A stretch of 43,033 nucleotides of DNA, from contig CAIZIT010000095.1 of NCBI GenBank assembly GCA_903933115.1, positions 1-43,033 on the forward strand. The letters run 5' to 3'. Both the position numbers and the translations under genes were made by a program. Below the pieces are notes generated by a model that was not told the origin of the DNA, searched no databases, and saw only the letters and a program-made list of their open reading frames with translations. This DNA is from an uncultured Burkholderiales bacterium (GTDB lineage: Bacteria; Pseudomonadota; Gammaproteobacteria; Burkholderiales; Burkholderiaceae_C). Below are positions 7,573-16,652 of the stretch, in pieces. Positions within the stretch are counted from its first letter, which is position 1. The number at the start of each line of letters is the position of its first letter.

Positions 7573-8940
7573 CTAGCCAAGGAGCCAAAAAACCAAAGCA
7601 CCGGCAAGATAGCCTCCCAAAGCCTTCAGAGTGAAATGTTTCAAATACCAGGTGAATTTTAAACCCTCCTGCCCCATTGCAACAATGCCCGCGGCTGAAC
7701 CCAAAATGAGCAATGAGCCACCAGTGCCCGCACAGTAAGCCAAAAGAAGCCATAAAGCATGGTCTCTTTCATAAAGGCTCGAGTCAAACAGGCCCAAACT
7801 GGCACTGACCAAGGGGATGTTGTCCAAAAAAGCACTGAGAAGCCCCAGCGTGAAGACCTGATTGAAGACCTCTCCCAAATACGCATGCATCCATTTGGAC
7901 AAATGGGTCAAGATTCCTGCTTCCTCAAGGACCCCCATGCACATCAAAATGCCAAAAATAAAAGCAACCGAGAACCAATCGAGCTTGAAAAACGCGTGGT
8001 GCATGCCCCCATGCGATTGAGGCAAGCTAGGAGGCCTGACCCTTGGCCCCATGCGGCTCAAAAAGGGACCCAAAAAGGGATCCAAAAAGACAGCCACCAT
8101 CAGCACCGACAAAAAGGCCAAGAGCGATGGAGAGCACTCTAAAAAATGGGCACCTATCGGAATGAGGAGCATCAAACCCAAGCCCATTGACAAGATCAGG
8201 CCTTTTCTTGAAACCTTTAAGCCCTTCGCATCTTGGGGTGAGTGGGCGCTTTCCACACGAGAAAGCGCCCCTTTGCAGAGCTCATCCCCAGGAGAAGCGT
8301 TTCCCTTAGAGAGCCCAGGTGCCATGAAGGTCTTGGTGCAAAGCAGCAAAGGGACCAGGCAGTTCAGGATCGCAGCCACAAGCCCTCCCTTGATCAGACC
8401 CCAAGCAGAGACCTTGCCTGCGATCCAAAGCATGGTCGTCGTCACGTCACCAATGGGAGACCAAGCGCCGCCTGCGTTGGCCGCCAACACCACCAAACTC
8501 ACCAAGGTCCACTGCCGGTCACGCTCCAAGTACCGACCTTTGACAATGGCTAGCATGATCAAAGTCGCCGTCATGTTGTCAATGATGGCACTGAGTAAAA
8601 AGGTCAACCAAGTGAGTCTCCACACCTCTTGGAGTGCGTTGTCATGGATCAACCATTTTTGAAGCACATCGAATCCACCATTTTGTTGAATCCACTCCAC
8701 CACCATCATGACGGACAACAAAAAGAGAACAATGGGGGAGGTCTTCAAAGCCGAGCGCTCCAGGGCTTGAAAAACCTCTCCCTTGGGATGCTCACCCAAG
8801 GCCCATAAGCCCCAAAGCAAGAGGGCTCCCCCCACGGCCAAAAGAGCCCGGTTCCATTGAAGCCAATCTTCCAAGACGATGGCCACATAGAGGAGAACAA
8901 AGACCATTCCCGTGAACCATAAAGGAACGTTGGTCATCAT
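7573..8940 (-). CDS. nhaD: NhaD-type sodium/proton antiporter
   Basis: An inner-membrane Na+/H+ antiporter of the NhaD/IT superfamily, 455 residues and about 12 membrane segments. Recognisable family blocks are LSAIIDNMTATLIMLAIVKG, AANAGGAWSPIGDVTTTMLW, AFLDNIPLVSASLGLFD and CAGTGGSLLILGSAAGIVAMG, which hold the polar residues conserved in this family. A central loop (about residues 215-240) is hydrophilic. The ATG at 8940 is chosen (MMTNVPLWF); a TTG at 8961 is in frame, but the strong Shine-Dalgarno at 8990-8981 is spaced for another ATG at 8972 that opens a 6-residue leader. It lies downstream of pncB on the same strand with a 100-bp gap. It probably serves pH and sodium homeostasis. Confidence 0.92.
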   Translation of the reverse strand: MMTNVPLWFTGMVFVLLYVAIVLEDWLQWNRALLAVGGALLLWGLWALGEHPKGEVFQALERSALKTSPIVLFLLSVMMVVEWIQQNGGFDVLQKWLIHDNALQEVWRLTWLTFLLSAIIDNMTATLIMLAIVKGRYLERDRQWTLVSLVVLAANAGGAWSPIGDVTTTMLWIAGKVSAWGLIKGGLVAAILNCLVPLLLCTKTFMAPGLSKGNASPGDELCKGALSRVESAHSPQDAKGLKVSRKGLILSMGLGLMLLIPIGAHFLECSPSLLAFLSVLMVAVFLDPFLGPFLSRMGPRVRPPSLPQSHGGMHHAFFKLDWFSVAFIFGILMCMGVLEEAGILTHLSKWMHAYLGEVFNQVFTLGLLSAFLDNIPLVSASLGLFDSSLYERDHALWLLLAYCAGTGGSLLILGSAAGIVAMGQEGLKFTWYLKHFTLKALGGYLAGALVFWLLG

Positions 8941-8951
8941 GGCATGGCGTC

Positions 8952-8990
8952 CTAGATCCAAGAGGTGCGCATGGGACTGCTCACCTCCTT
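8952..8990 (-). promoter_or_regulatory. Strong Shine-Dalgarno and 6-codon leader peptide before nhaD
   Basis: AAGGAGGTGA (8990-8981) is followed after 8 nt by ATG (8972-8970). The frame encodes MRTSWI and stops with TAG at 8954-8952, 11 nt before the nhaD ATG at 8940. The best ribosome binding site in this region therefore serves the leader, not nhaD. Translational coupling or a sequencing error are both possible. Confidence 0.55.
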
Positions 8991-9040
8991 GGGTACTTGA
9001 AGCTCAAAGCGCCATAGCAAACCCAGCGGTCTTGAGAATT

Positions 9041-10228
9041 TCATGGGATTGGAGATTCGATTTCAAAAACTTGCCGCAAGTAAGCCAAATACTTCTCATC
9101 GTTGCACATGTTTTTGGAAGGGGTGTCTGAGAGCTTGGCAACAGGCTGCCCATTGCAATGGACCATTTTGATCACAATTTGAAGAGGCTCATAGCCCAAA
9201 TCGTTGGTCAAATTGGTACCGATACCAAAAGCCAATTGACATCGCCCTTTGAATTGATGGTAGAGCTCAATGGTTTTGGGAACCGTCAATCCATCGCTGA
9301 ATATCAAAATCTTGGTTTTAGGGTCAACACGGTTCTTTTTGTAATGTGCAATCATGCGCTCACCCCACGCAAAGGGGTCACCACTGTCGTGTCTTGCGCC
9401 ATCGAATAACTTGCAAAAATAAAGATCAAAGTCTCTCAAAAAGGGCTCAATGCCATACACATCCGACAGGGCAATGCCCAAGTCACCTCGGTACTCACGA
9501 GCCCAAGATTCGAATCCAAAGACTTGACTGTCTCTGAGTCTTGGCCCCAAGGCTTGGCAAGCTTGGAGGTACTCATGTGCCATGGTGCCAAGCGGGGTCA
9601 AACCGAGTTGCTTGGCGAAAAATACATTGGACGTTCCTGCCAGTTGCCCCTTAGAGCCCGTGCCCAAGTCTTGACTCAAGGTCTTCAAGACTTCGAGTTG
9701 CCAGTCCTTTGAAAACCGCCTTCTTGTGCCGTAGTCTGCAATCTTCAGATCGGACAAGTGGGGTCCTTTGAGCAATTGAATTTTTTCATTCAACAACCGC
9801 CTGCCCTGATCCCAATGAGGCTCAGGGTACAAATTCTTGAACGCCACCTCATTGACAATGGCCAGCACAGGAATTTCAAACAATATGGTGTGAAGCCAAG
9901 GCCCATTGATGACGATATCCAACTCACCGTTGTCTAGGGCGTTCACGGTGATGTATTTTTCATTCAGCCGAAAGAGGCCTAAAAAATCCACAAAATCACT
10001 CTTGATGAAACGCAAGCCCCTGAGCCACTTCAACTCATCTTCTGAAAAAGTCAGGGTACATAAATGTTGGATTTCTTGACGAATCTCTTGGGCCAAGTGC
10101 GCCAATTTCACGCCCGTATTTCTGCACTTGAACCGATACTCAACGGTTGCACCAGGAAACTGATGCAGCACAGCCTGCATCATGGTGAATTTGTACAAAT
10201 CGGTGTCTAAGAGGCTGTTGATGATCAT
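9041..10228 (-). CDS. pncB: Nicotinate phosphoribosyltransferase
   Basis: PncB converts nicotinate, PRPP and ATP to nicotinate mononucleotide in the NAD salvage (Preiss-Handler) pathway. The 395-residue length is normal. Motifs: [20 protein letters not shown] at the N-terminus, [42 protein letters not shown] with the histidine that is phosphorylated during catalysis, [31 protein letters not shown] and [10 protein letters not shown], with [10 protein letters not shown] near the C-terminus. The ATG at 10228 has no good Shine-Dalgarno (A/T-rich leader). It stands upstream of nhaD on the same strand. Confidence 0.97.
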   Translation of the reverse strand: MIINSLLDTDLYKFTMMQAVLHQFPGATVEYRFKCRNTGVKLAHLAQEIRQEIQHLCTLTFSEDELKWLRGLRFIKSDFVDFLGLFRLNEKYITVNALDNGELDIVINGPWLHTILFEIPVLAIVNEVAFKNLYPEPHWDQGRRLLNEKIQLLKGPHLSDLKIADYGTRRRFSKDWQLEVLKTLSQDLGTGSKGQLAGTSNVFFAKQLGLTPLGTMAHEYLQACQALGPRLRDSQVFGFESWAREYRGDLGIALSDVYGIEPFLRDFDLYFCKLFDGARHDSGDPFAWGERMIAHYKKNRVDPKTKILIFSDGLTVPKTIELYHQFKGRCQLAFGIGTNLTNDLGYEPLQIVIKMVHCNGQPVAKLSDTPSKNMCNDEKYLAYLRQVFEIESPIP

Positions 10229-10324
10229 TGAATTTTTTTATAAGGCAGCGGTTAAATAGCTTGGGCTTCAATTGAATTGAATGGGCTTGCATTCACTCAC
10301 TCGTCAAAGACCACCTGCAAGGGC

Positions 10325-11029
10325 TCACTCCTCGAGCCAGCGCGTGAACTCCTTTGCTGCGACCCGAGGTGTGTCAAAAGCGTTGACCACTTGCGCCGGA
10401 TCTGCCCACCCAAGGCTCATGCCACAGATGAATTTCTCATCCTCACTGGCTCCAATTTCTGACATGATAACCTCAGAAAATGTGTTCCACGCCGCCTGAG
10501 CGCAAGTATCGAGTCCTCGAGATTTGGCAGCCAACATGAGGCTTTGCAAAAACATCCCATAATCCAACATCGAACCCACCTCCAAGGAGCGATGGACTGT
10601 GAAAAACAATCCAACTGGGGCTCCAAAAAATTGGAAATTTTTACGGTGCTGTTGGTGCATCTTCTCCTTTTGTCCCTTCTCAATGCCCAGTAAAGAGTAA
10701 AGCCCCCAGCCGTTTTCTCGTCTTCTCTCGATAAAGGGAGACACCCAAGTGCGGGGGTAATAGGTCCATTCGGTCTTGAAATCCTCTATTTTCTGAGGGT
10801 TGATGTAGAGCTCATCATGGAGGGCGCAGACCTTTTGCTCAATTCGCAATTTCGCGGGTCCTTGAAGCACGTAGACGCGCCAAGGCTGAATATTGGATCC
10901 AGAAGGGGCTCTGGCCGACATCTCCAAGAGTTCGGTGATCAACGCTTCAGGGACAGCTTGAGGTAAAAAGGCCCTTGCAGAGTGCCTTTGGCGAAGGATA
11001 TCGTCAAATGACGCATTGATGTCTTTCAT
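10325..11029 (-). CDS. Nitroreductase family protein
   Basis: A 234-residue FMN-dependent oxidoreductase of the nitroreductase superfamily. The N-terminal RQRHSARAFLPQAVP and ARAPSGSNIQPWRVYVL are the FMN phosphate and ring-binding segments; the C-terminal SEDEKFICGMSLGWADP is the usual family ending that contacts FMN. An internal segment with FFTVHRSLEVGSMLDYGMFL and AAKSRGLDTCAQAAW matches subgroups acting on nitroaromatics or quinone-like acceptors. The start ATG overlaps the stop of the upstream thioesterase by 4 bp, so both are one transcriptional unit. The natural substrate is unknown. Confidence 0.88.
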   Translation of the reverse strand: MKDINASFDDILRQRHSARAFLPQAVPEALITELLEMSARAPSGSNIQPWRVYVLQGPAKLRIEQKVCALHDELYINPQKIEDFKTEWTYYPRTWVSPFIERRRENGWGLYSLLGIEKGQKEKMHQQHRKNFQFFGAPVGLFFTVHRSLEVGSMLDYGMFLQSLMLAAKSRGLDTCAQAAWNTFSEVIMSEIGASEDEKFICGMSLGWADPAQVVNAFDTPRVAAKEFTRWLEE

Positions 11030-11505
11030 CGGAGTGCTTCTAAATGGTGTTGAAAGGACTTGCTCAAAGCTTTAGGCTGATGGGTGAGCGGGTCAACATA
11101 GACATGCACAAAACGCCCTTGGGCACTGGCTTGCTGTTGACCGGAGACGAAAATCCCCACATCATAGTGAACGCTGGTGTTTCCAATACGAGCCAGCTTG
11201 AGCCCCACATCCACCGTCTGAGGGTAAGAGACTGGGCCCAAGTAGTCGCAAGAAGAGTGAACGACCCAACCGATGCTGGGATTTTTTTCACTCTTGAGCA
11301 AATCTTGCTCCATCAACCACTGGTTCACCACCGTATCGATCCATGAATAGTAAATCACATTGTTGACGTGTGCATACACATCATTGTCCATCCAGCGAGT
11401 GGTGATGCGGGTGAAGTAAGGATAAGCACTTCGGGGAAAGGGGGCGGCTTTTGTTCTCGAAGGCACGACTGGCAGGTCTTTAGAATAAGAGGCAGATGGA
11501 TTCAT
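11026..11505 (-). CDS. Acyl-CoA thioesterase, hotdog fold (4-hydroxybenzoyl-CoA thioesterase type)
   Basis: A 159-residue single hotdog-domain protein. The signature RWMDNDVYAHVNNVIYYSWID contains the Asp/Asn-His active-site region of the YbgC/4HBT family, followed by VVHSSCDYLGPVSYPQTVDV and RFVHVYVD. The first 20 or so residues are a Pro/Ser-rich extension before the domain. It is translationally coupled (4-bp overlap) to a nitroreductase family gene. It hydrolyses an acyl- or aroyl-CoA; the chain or ring specificity cannot be told. Aromatic CoA substrates are conceivable given the catabolic island 10 kb away, but nothing ties them together. Confidence 0.85.
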   Translation of the reverse strand: MNPSASYSKDLPVVPSRTKAAPFPRSAYPYFTRITTRWMDNDVYAHVNNVIYYSWIDTVVNQWLMEQDLLKSEKNPSIGWVVHSSCDYLGPVSYPQTVDVGLKLARIGNTSVHYDVGIFVSGQQQASAQGRFVHVYVDPLTHQPKALSKSFQHHLEALR

Positions 11506-11706
11506 GATGCATTCATAATTAAATTTTGATGTTCATCGGTTGGCGGTTTTTTTTGTCGTTGATCTCCCTCAGAGCGCAGGCTGAACGTTTTCAGCGTAAA
11601 AGCTCTCAGTCATCTCAAATTCTGCTGCTCGCACTGCTCATGATTCTCCAATTGGACTCTTCCCTTGGTGGGGAACTTTGGACGGTCCTTTGGTGAGGGT
11701 GCCGAA

Positions 11707-12669
11707 TCACCTGAAGCGGCTTTCTTGAACCCTGCTCTGGCGCTCAGCTCGGCTTTGCCAGAGTGACCAAGAAGCATACCCCTCTTGGAATGTGTTCATC
11801 TGGATCTGTGCCGTCTCGTTCATCTCCCGACCATACCCCCCAGCCATCACAAAAGCCAGAGGCAGTTCACGCTCACGCGCCCATCTGAAGACCTCAAAGT
11901 CTCTGGATCTTAAACCATCCATCGACAAGGACAAGCGACCCAGGCGATCTCCCTCATAGGGATCGGCACCCGCCAAGTAAAAGACAAAATTGGGCTTGAA
12001 TCGATGCTCCAAAACATCCAAAGCCTGGGCCAAATGGGACAAATAAACAGCATCTTCAGTGCCATCAGGCAACTCCACATCGAGGTCACCCAGCTCTTTT
12101 TCAAAGGGGAAATTCTTAGCCCCATGCAAAGACAGGGTAAAAACACTCGGATCATTTTGAAATATGCTTGCGCTGCCATTGCCTTGGTGAACATCCAGAT
12201 CGATGATCGCCACGTGAAAGGGTTCTGTGTGGCGTCGGTGATGCTCGGCTTGCAAGAGTCTAGCGGCCACAGCAACATCATTGAAGACGCAAAATCCGCC
12301 CCCCTTGTCAGCGTAAGCATGGTGGGTACCTCCAGCTAAATTGGCACTCACTCCGGTGAGCAAGGCCTCTCTGGCAGCTTGGATGGTTGCACCCGTCGAG
12401 CACTTCGCTCGCTCGACCATGCCGATCGACCAAGGAAAGCCGATGGCTTTTTGCATCGCTTCGGGCAAGGTGCCGCTGACCACTTGTTCGATGTACCTTG
12501 GGTGATGCACCAAAGCCAGTTCACCCTCTGTTGCCGCTTGGGACTCCTCAAGATGAATGTACCCCATCTCCTTGATCAGTCTGGCCTTCAAGAGTTCATA
12601 TTTGCTCATGGGAAATCGGTGTCCCAAGGGCAAGGGTTGAAGTTGAGTGCCGGCGAAATAAATTTTCAA
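11707..12669 (-). CDS. Histone deacetylase fold amidohydrolase
   Basis: A 320-residue zinc-dependent deacetylase of the arginase/deacetylase superfamily, related to bacterial AcuC-like and acetylpolyamine amidohydrolase enzymes. Motifs in order: LPLGHRFPMSKYELL at the N-terminus, ANLAGGTHHAYADKGGGFCV (catalytic histidine pair), FNDVAVAARLL, IIDLDVHQGNGSASIF (zinc Asp and His), YLAGADPYEGDRLGRL (second zinc Asp) and VMAGGYGR. The start appears to be TTG at 12669: it is the first start after an in-frame TAA and gives the family-typical N-terminus, while the next ATG would cut off the GHRFP segment. The TTG overlaps the TGA of a 7-residue upstream frame (12666-12689). The natural substrate is unknown. 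Confidence 0.88.
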   Translation of the reverse strand: MKIYFAGTQLQPLPLGHRFPMSKYELLKARLIKEMGYIHLEESQAATEGELALVHHPRYIEQVVSGTLPEAMQKAIGFPWSIGMVERAKCSTGATIQAAREALLTGVSANLAGGTHHAYADKGGGFCVFNDVAVAARLLQAEHHRRHTEPFHVAIIDLDVHQGNGSASIFQNDPSVFTLSLHGAKNFPFEKELGDLDVELPDGTEDAVYLSHLAQALDVLEHRFKPNFVFYLAGADPYEGDRLGRLSLSMDGLRSRDFEVFRWARERELPLAFVMAGGYGREMNETAQIQMNTFQEGYASWSLWQSRAERQSRVQESRFR

Positions 12670-12798
12670 AACTTACCCAATCCATTCATAGACTTACGAA
12701 AAAAGCATGCCTCCATTGGACAGCAGGGGAGCCTTTTCTTGGATCTGATTTTGTCATAGCCCTGCCCTCGGGCTGCCTCCCCTTGCTTTTCCCTTTTT

Positions 12799-12818
12799 AT
12801 TAGAGGGTCACCTCTAAT
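12799..12818. repeat. 8-bp inverted repeat between the deacetylase gene and phasin gene
   Basis: ATTAGAGG (12799-12806) and CCTCTAAT (12811-12818) are perfect complements around GTCA. It lies in the divergent promoter region, so it is more likely an operator or hairpin in a leader than a terminator. No T-tract follows on either side. Confidence 0.55.
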
Positions 12819-12822
12819 ATGG

Positions 12823-12889
12823 TGCGTTGCAACAATAAAAGCTTGAATTCAATCTTCTCAGCCCTATACTTGAATCATGTTGCAACGCA
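12823..12889. promoter_or_regulatory. Inverted pair of 12-bp elements upstream of the phasin gene (possible PhaR sites)
   Basis: TGCGTTGCAACA (12823-12834) and its exact reverse complement TGTTGCAACGCA (12878-12889) are separated by 43 bp. Each arm contains GTTGCAAC, itself a perfect palindrome. PhaR repressors of polyhydroxyalkanoate granules bind TGC/GCA-containing sites upstream of phasin genes, so these are candidate operators; the assignment is inferred. Confidence 0.6.
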
Positions 12890-12952
12890 TCATTGATTGA
12901 TAACAAGCGTTGATGCAGTTTTTACTTTTTTACACCCTTTAAGGAGCACATC

Positions 12953-13501
12953 ATGCTAAGCGTCGAACAAATCACATCAGCTCAAAAAAATAACATCAAC
13001 GTTCTCTTCGGACTCACAGAGACCGCTTTCTCTGGCGTTGAAAAATTGGTCGAACTCAATTTGGCTGCCGCCAAAGCCGCCTTCAGCGAAAACGCTCACC
13101 ACGTTCAATCTTTGATTGCCATCAAAGATCCCGCTGAAGTCGTAGCCCTTCAGTCTTCTTACTATCAGCCCATCGCAGAAAAAGGCGTGGCTTACAGTCG
13201 TCACATTTACGACATCGCAACAAGCACCGGTTCTGAATTGTCCAAATCAATCGAGAGCCAAGCTCAGGAAGCACAACACGCTTTCATGACATTGATCGAC
13301 AGCGCTTCTAAAAATGCCCCCCAAGGCTCAGAGGCTGCAGTGGCCATGTTTAAAAATGCAATGTCTGCCAGCCAAAACGCCATGGAAACAGCTCAAAAAG
13401 CGATCAAGCAAGTGACCCAAACGGCTGAGGCCAACTTGCAATCTGCTGTGAGCTCTGCTTCTGCAGCGGCCAAAACGACAAAAAGACGCACAGCGGCTTG
13501 A
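12953..13501 (+). CDS. phaP: Phasin family protein (PHA granule-associated)
   Basis: A 182-residue phasin coating polyhydroxyalkanoate granules. The protein starts [20 protein letters not shown], followed by a helical, Ala-rich sequence with [21 protein letters not shown] and [20 protein letters not shown], which are hallmarks of the Burkholderiales PhaP family. The C-terminus is a low-complexity Ala/Thr/Lys tail ([15 protein letters not shown]). The start has a strong Shine-Dalgarno, AAGGAG, 7 nt before the ATG. It is monocistronic: a bidirectional terminator follows about 75 bp after the stop. Paired 12-bp inverted elements upstream suggest control by PhaR. No PHA synthase is in the window. 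Confidence 0.9.
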   Translation: MLSVEQITSAQKNNINVLFGLTETAFSGVEKLVELNLAAAKAAFSENAHHVQSLIAIKDPAEVVALQSSYYQPIAEKGVAYSRHIYDIATSTGSELSKSIESQAQEAQHAFMTLIDSASKNAPQGSEAAVAMFKNAMSASQNAMETAQKAIKQVTQTAEANLQSAVSSASAAAKTTKRRTAA

Positions 13502-13575
13502 GTCAACAAGACCCCCTGTGGCCCGTGTCCATTGCGTCTTGCGCCTAGGAAGCGATAAGACTCATAGACATCTTG

Positions 13576-13601
13576 AAAAAGACTGCTTAGGCAGTCTTTT
13601 T
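13576..13601. terminator. Bidirectional terminator between the phasin and patatin genes
   Basis: AAAAAGACTGC, loop TTAG, GCAGTCTTTTT: a perfect stem with A-tract on one side and T-tract on the other. It can end both the rightward phasin transcript and the leftward patatin transcript, whose stop codon is only 4 bp away (13605). Confidence 0.88.
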
Positions 13602-13604
13602 CAT

Positions 13605-14570
13605 TTAGGGCAATTGTTTTTGCAGAAGAATTTTGAGTTGCGGCAATGCCTGTGTCATCGCAGCGCGGCCCGCCTCAATCGATCTCTTTCTCTCGCTGAA
13701 GGCGGCTGAACCAATGCCGCTCAATGCCGGCTTGACCACCAAGTCGGCCTCTTTGAGCTCAAAGTCACTGATGCTTTTTCCCATGATGCTGAAGGTCTGC
13801 AACAAAATTTGAAGCATGCCGTCGGCTTTGTTGGCCTCCAGTGGCGTTGAAATATCAACGGCCAATACAATGTCTGCCCCCATTTGTCTGGCAAAACGCA
13901 CAGGCACTGGAGCCACCAAGCCGCCATCCACATACTCCTTACCCCCGATTTGAACGGGCTGAAAAACGGCGGGCACAGCACTGGAGGCACGAACGGCAGT
14001 AGCGGCATCCCCCCTTTGGAACAAAACAGACTCCCCAGAATGCAAATCAGTGGCCACCACCCCCAAAGGGATCTTCATGTCCTCTATTTTTTTGATGTCT
14101 AAATTTTGATTCATGTATTTGGCCAGTGCATCTCCCCTCATCATGCCTCTTGAGAGCAAGGGGACGGTCCAATCGGTGAGCGTGGACTCATCCATCGTGT
14201 CGGACAATTTGAGGAGCTGCGAGGCGCCTTTGCCACTGGCGAAAAAGGCAGCCACGACACTCCCCGCAGAAGTGCCCACCACCAGTTGAGGCTTGATGCC
14301 CGCTTCTTCCAAGACTTGTAAAACACCAACATGCGCAAATCCCCTGGCTGCTCCCCCCCCCAACGCCAAACCCAGCTTCAAGCTGCGCTTAGGCGCCAAA
14401 AGATCACTGCGGTCTTTTTGCGCCGAGGATGCATCGCCACCGCCCGTTTGGATGGAGTTGGCATCAAAAGGTTTTTGGTTGCTTGCACATGAGACCAAGG
14501 CCAAAGTCAATGCCCAAATGGCTATTCGCAAAAAGAATGCTCTGAAGAACACGACCGATGGAGAAAACAT
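13605..14570 (-). CDS. Patatin-like phospholipase lipoprotein
   Basis: A 321-residue patatin/RssA-type serine hydrolase. The N-terminus is a lipoprotein signal (hydrophobic AIWALTLALVSCAS with lipobox LVSC, Cys about residue 28), so it is expected to be lipid-anchored in the periplasm. The catalytic domain begins with LGLALGGGAARGFAHVGVL (oxyanion glycines), then VVGTSAGSVVAAF (nucleophile Ser in GxSxG) and YVDGGLVAPVPV (catalytic Asp in the DG[GA] motif). Length is normal for the rssA-type family. AAGG lies 8 nt before the ATG. It is a single gene ending at the shared terminator. The lipid substrate is unknown. Confidence 0.9.
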   Translation of the reverse strand: MFSPSVVFFRAFFLRIAIWALTLALVSCASNQKPFDANSIQTGGGDASSAQKDRSDLLAPKRSLKLGLALGGGAARGFAHVGVLQVLEEAGIKPQLVVGTSAGSVVAAFFASGKGASQLLKLSDTMDESTLTDWTVPLLSRGMMRGDALAKYMNQNLDIKKIEDMKIPLGVVATDLHSGESVLFQRGDAATAVRASSAVPAVFQPVQIGGKEYVDGGLVAPVPVRFARQMGADIVLAVDISTPLEANKADGMLQILLQTFSIMGKSISDFELKEADLVVKPALSGIGSAAFSERKRSIEAGRAAMTQALPQLKILLQKQLP

Positions 14571-14777
14571 GAAAAACCTTAAAAATAACGCGAAAAGAGA
14601 TAAAAAAATTACACCATTGAGACAGCAATTGAGATCAAGTTGGTGTTTAATAGACGAGATGAATGAATACGAAAGAATTCACAAAATATTTTAGTGGCTT
14701 TCTCACGCTTTGACTTCGGGTTGTGAAAATAAGCGGTTTTTTGACCCCTAAAATACGCGCTCCCCTCTTTGATTGTC

Positions 14778-16652
14778 ATGTCCATACCGCAAACCTTTAT
14801 TCAAGACCTATTGGCCCGAGTCGACATCGTTGATGTGGTGGGCAAGTACGTGCAATTGAAAAAAGGGGGGGCTAATTTTGTAGGCCTATGCCCCTTTCAC
14901 AATGAGAAGTCGCCCTCCTTCTCTGTCAGCCCAACCAAGCAATTCTTCCACTGCTTCGGGTGTGGAAAAACTGGAAATGCCGTTGGTTTTTTGATGGAAC
15001 ACACGGGCATGCACTTTGTGGAGGCGGTGAAGGATTTGGCACAAAGTTATGGCTTGGTGGTGCCAGAGTCTGATTTCTCTCCTGAGGATCGTCAAAAGGC
15101 GCTCGAGAACCAGAAAAAACAGCACTCCATCGTAGATGTCTTAGAGAAGGCTTGTACGAGTTTTAAAAAAAATCTGAAAGAGTCGCCCAAAGCCATTCAT
15201 TACCTCAAACAAAGGGGCCTATCTGGAGAGGTGGCCAAACAATTTGGTCTTGGGTACGCCCTTGATGAGTGGACCGCTTTGGCGAAAATTTTCAACACTT
15301 ACACAGACCCCATGCTCGTGGACTCGGGGCTGGTGATTGAAAACAAGGAAGATCCAGCTCAAGAAAAACGCTACGATCGATTCAGAGACCGGATCATGTT
15401 TCCCATTAGAAACATCAAAGGCGAGTGCATTGGCTTTGGTGGACGAGTGATGGGGGACGCCATGCCCAAATACCTGAACTCGCCGGAGACACCCGTTTTC
15501 TCCAAAGGCAAAGAGCTCTATGGGCTTTTTGAAGCTCGCCAACATCTTAAAGAACGTGGGCACGCGATTGTGACGGAGGGCTATATGGACGTGGTTGCTT
15601 TGGCCCAGTTGGGTGTGCCCAATGCCGTGGCGACCCTTGGCACAGCTTGCACGCCAGATCACATCTCCAAATTGTTTCGCTTCACAGATACGATTGTTTT
15701 CAGCTTTGATGGTGATCAAGCAGGAAGAAGGGCTGCTAAAAAAGCACTTGAGGTGAGCTTGCCATTTGCCAAGGACACTCGAAGCTTAAAGTTCCTCTTC
15801 TTGCCGCAAGAGCACGACCCTGACAGTTACATTCGCGCCATGGGCGTTGAAGCTTTCTCCAGACTGGTCTCGAGCGCGACCCCGTTGAGTCAATTTTTAT
15901 TGGACATCTCCAGAAGTGGTTGTGACTTGTCCACCGCAGAGGGTCGCTCCATGTTGGCGGCTCAGGCAAAGCCGCTTTGGAGTGCTTTACCTCAAGGCGT
16001 CTTGCAAACCCAACTTTTGAATGAAATTGCAGATTTGGTGCACATTGGGCATTTTGAGCTCAAACAACTTTGGAGCGACGTCCCTGCCAAACCCTACGCC
16101 GCCAACACCAGCAATACGGGCAACTCCAACAAAGCCAAAAACCCTTTTAGCGACAAAGGTAACAAATCGAGCACCTGGAGCACCAAGTCTCGCCAAGAGA
16201 TGAGCTCGAGGCGCCCATCTGTTCGACAAGCCCCCATGAGTCGACAAGACAGGGCCGTTCAAATTTTGTTTCAACACATGATCCAATGGGGTGCCATAAG
16301 CACCGAGCAGCAAAACCTTTTGTGCCAACTCCCCTCCCCGCATGGTTTGGCCTTTTCTTGGCTCGATCAACAATTCAATGAACTGGGGTCTCTCGCTTGG
16401 CCTGAACTCAAAAACATGGCCATCCCCCAAGAGTGGTCAGTTTGGCTGATCTCTTTGGTCGACAACACGCCGCTCGAAGCAGAGGAAGGCAACGGGGAGC
16501 TCAAAAGAATACTGCTCGCTCTGGAGAAGGAAGACATTTCCGAAAAATTAACCCAAATGGCTCCATTGGTGGACTCTGACCCCCAAATTTACAAACAATT
16601 CAAAAGCTTGAGCGCCCGATTTGCTTTACTCAAATCAGGCTCCTTGGTATAA
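14778..16652 (+). CDS. dnaG: DNA primase
   Basis: DnaG makes RNA primers for replication at the fork, recruited by the DnaB helicase. The 624 residues have the three standard domains: the CHC2 zinc ribbon with C38, H41, C59 and C62 (LCPFHNEKS ... HCFGCGKTG); the RNA polymerase/TOPRIM core with RDRIMFPIRN, GFGGRVM, KYLNSPETPVFSKGKELYGL, VTEGYMDVVALAQLG and FSFDGDQAGRRAAKKALE; and a C-terminal DnaB-interacting helical domain after a Ser/Lys/Asn-rich linker (about residues 445-490). The ATG at 14778 (MSIPQTF) is chosen; a TTG at 14769 would add three residues. The stop codon lies inside a TATAAT box for the next gene, rpoD, 206 bp downstream. Confidence 0.97.
   Translation: MSIPQTFIQDLLARVDIVDVVGKYVQLKKGGANFVGLCPFHNEKSPSFSVSPTKQFFHCFGCGKTGNAVGFLMEHTGMHFVEAVKDLAQSYGLVVPESDFSPEDRQKALENQKKQHSIVDVLEKACTSFKKNLKESPKAIHYLKQRGLSGEVAKQFGLGYALDEWTALAKIFNTYTDPMLVDSGLVIENKEDPAQEKRYDRFRDRIMFPIRNIKGECIGFGGRVMGDAMPKYLNSPETPVFSKGKELYGLFEARQHLKERGHAIVTEGYMDVVALAQLGVPNAVATLGTACTPDHISKLFRFTDTIVFSFDGDQAGRRAAKKALEVSLPFAKDTRSLKFLFLPQEHDPDSYIRAMGVEAFSRLVSSATPLSQFLLDISRSGCDLSTAEGRSMLAAQAKPLWSALPQGVLQTQLLNEIADLVHIGHFELKQLWSDVPAKPYAANTSNTGNSNKAKNPFSDKGNKSSTWSTKSRQEMSSRRPSVRQAPMSRQDRAVQILFQHMIQWGAISTEQQNLLCQLPSPHGLAFSWLDQQFNELGSLAWPELKNMAIPQEWSVWLISLVDNTPLEAEEGNGELKRILLALEKEDISEKLTQMAPLVDSDPQIYKQFKSLSARFALLKSGSLV

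Noticed and set aside
11580-11595. Inverted repeat GCTGAA-CGTT-TTCAGC between the thioesterase and deacetylase genes
   Set aside because: The 6-bp stem is weak, lacks a T-tract and is not placed near a gene end or clear promoter.
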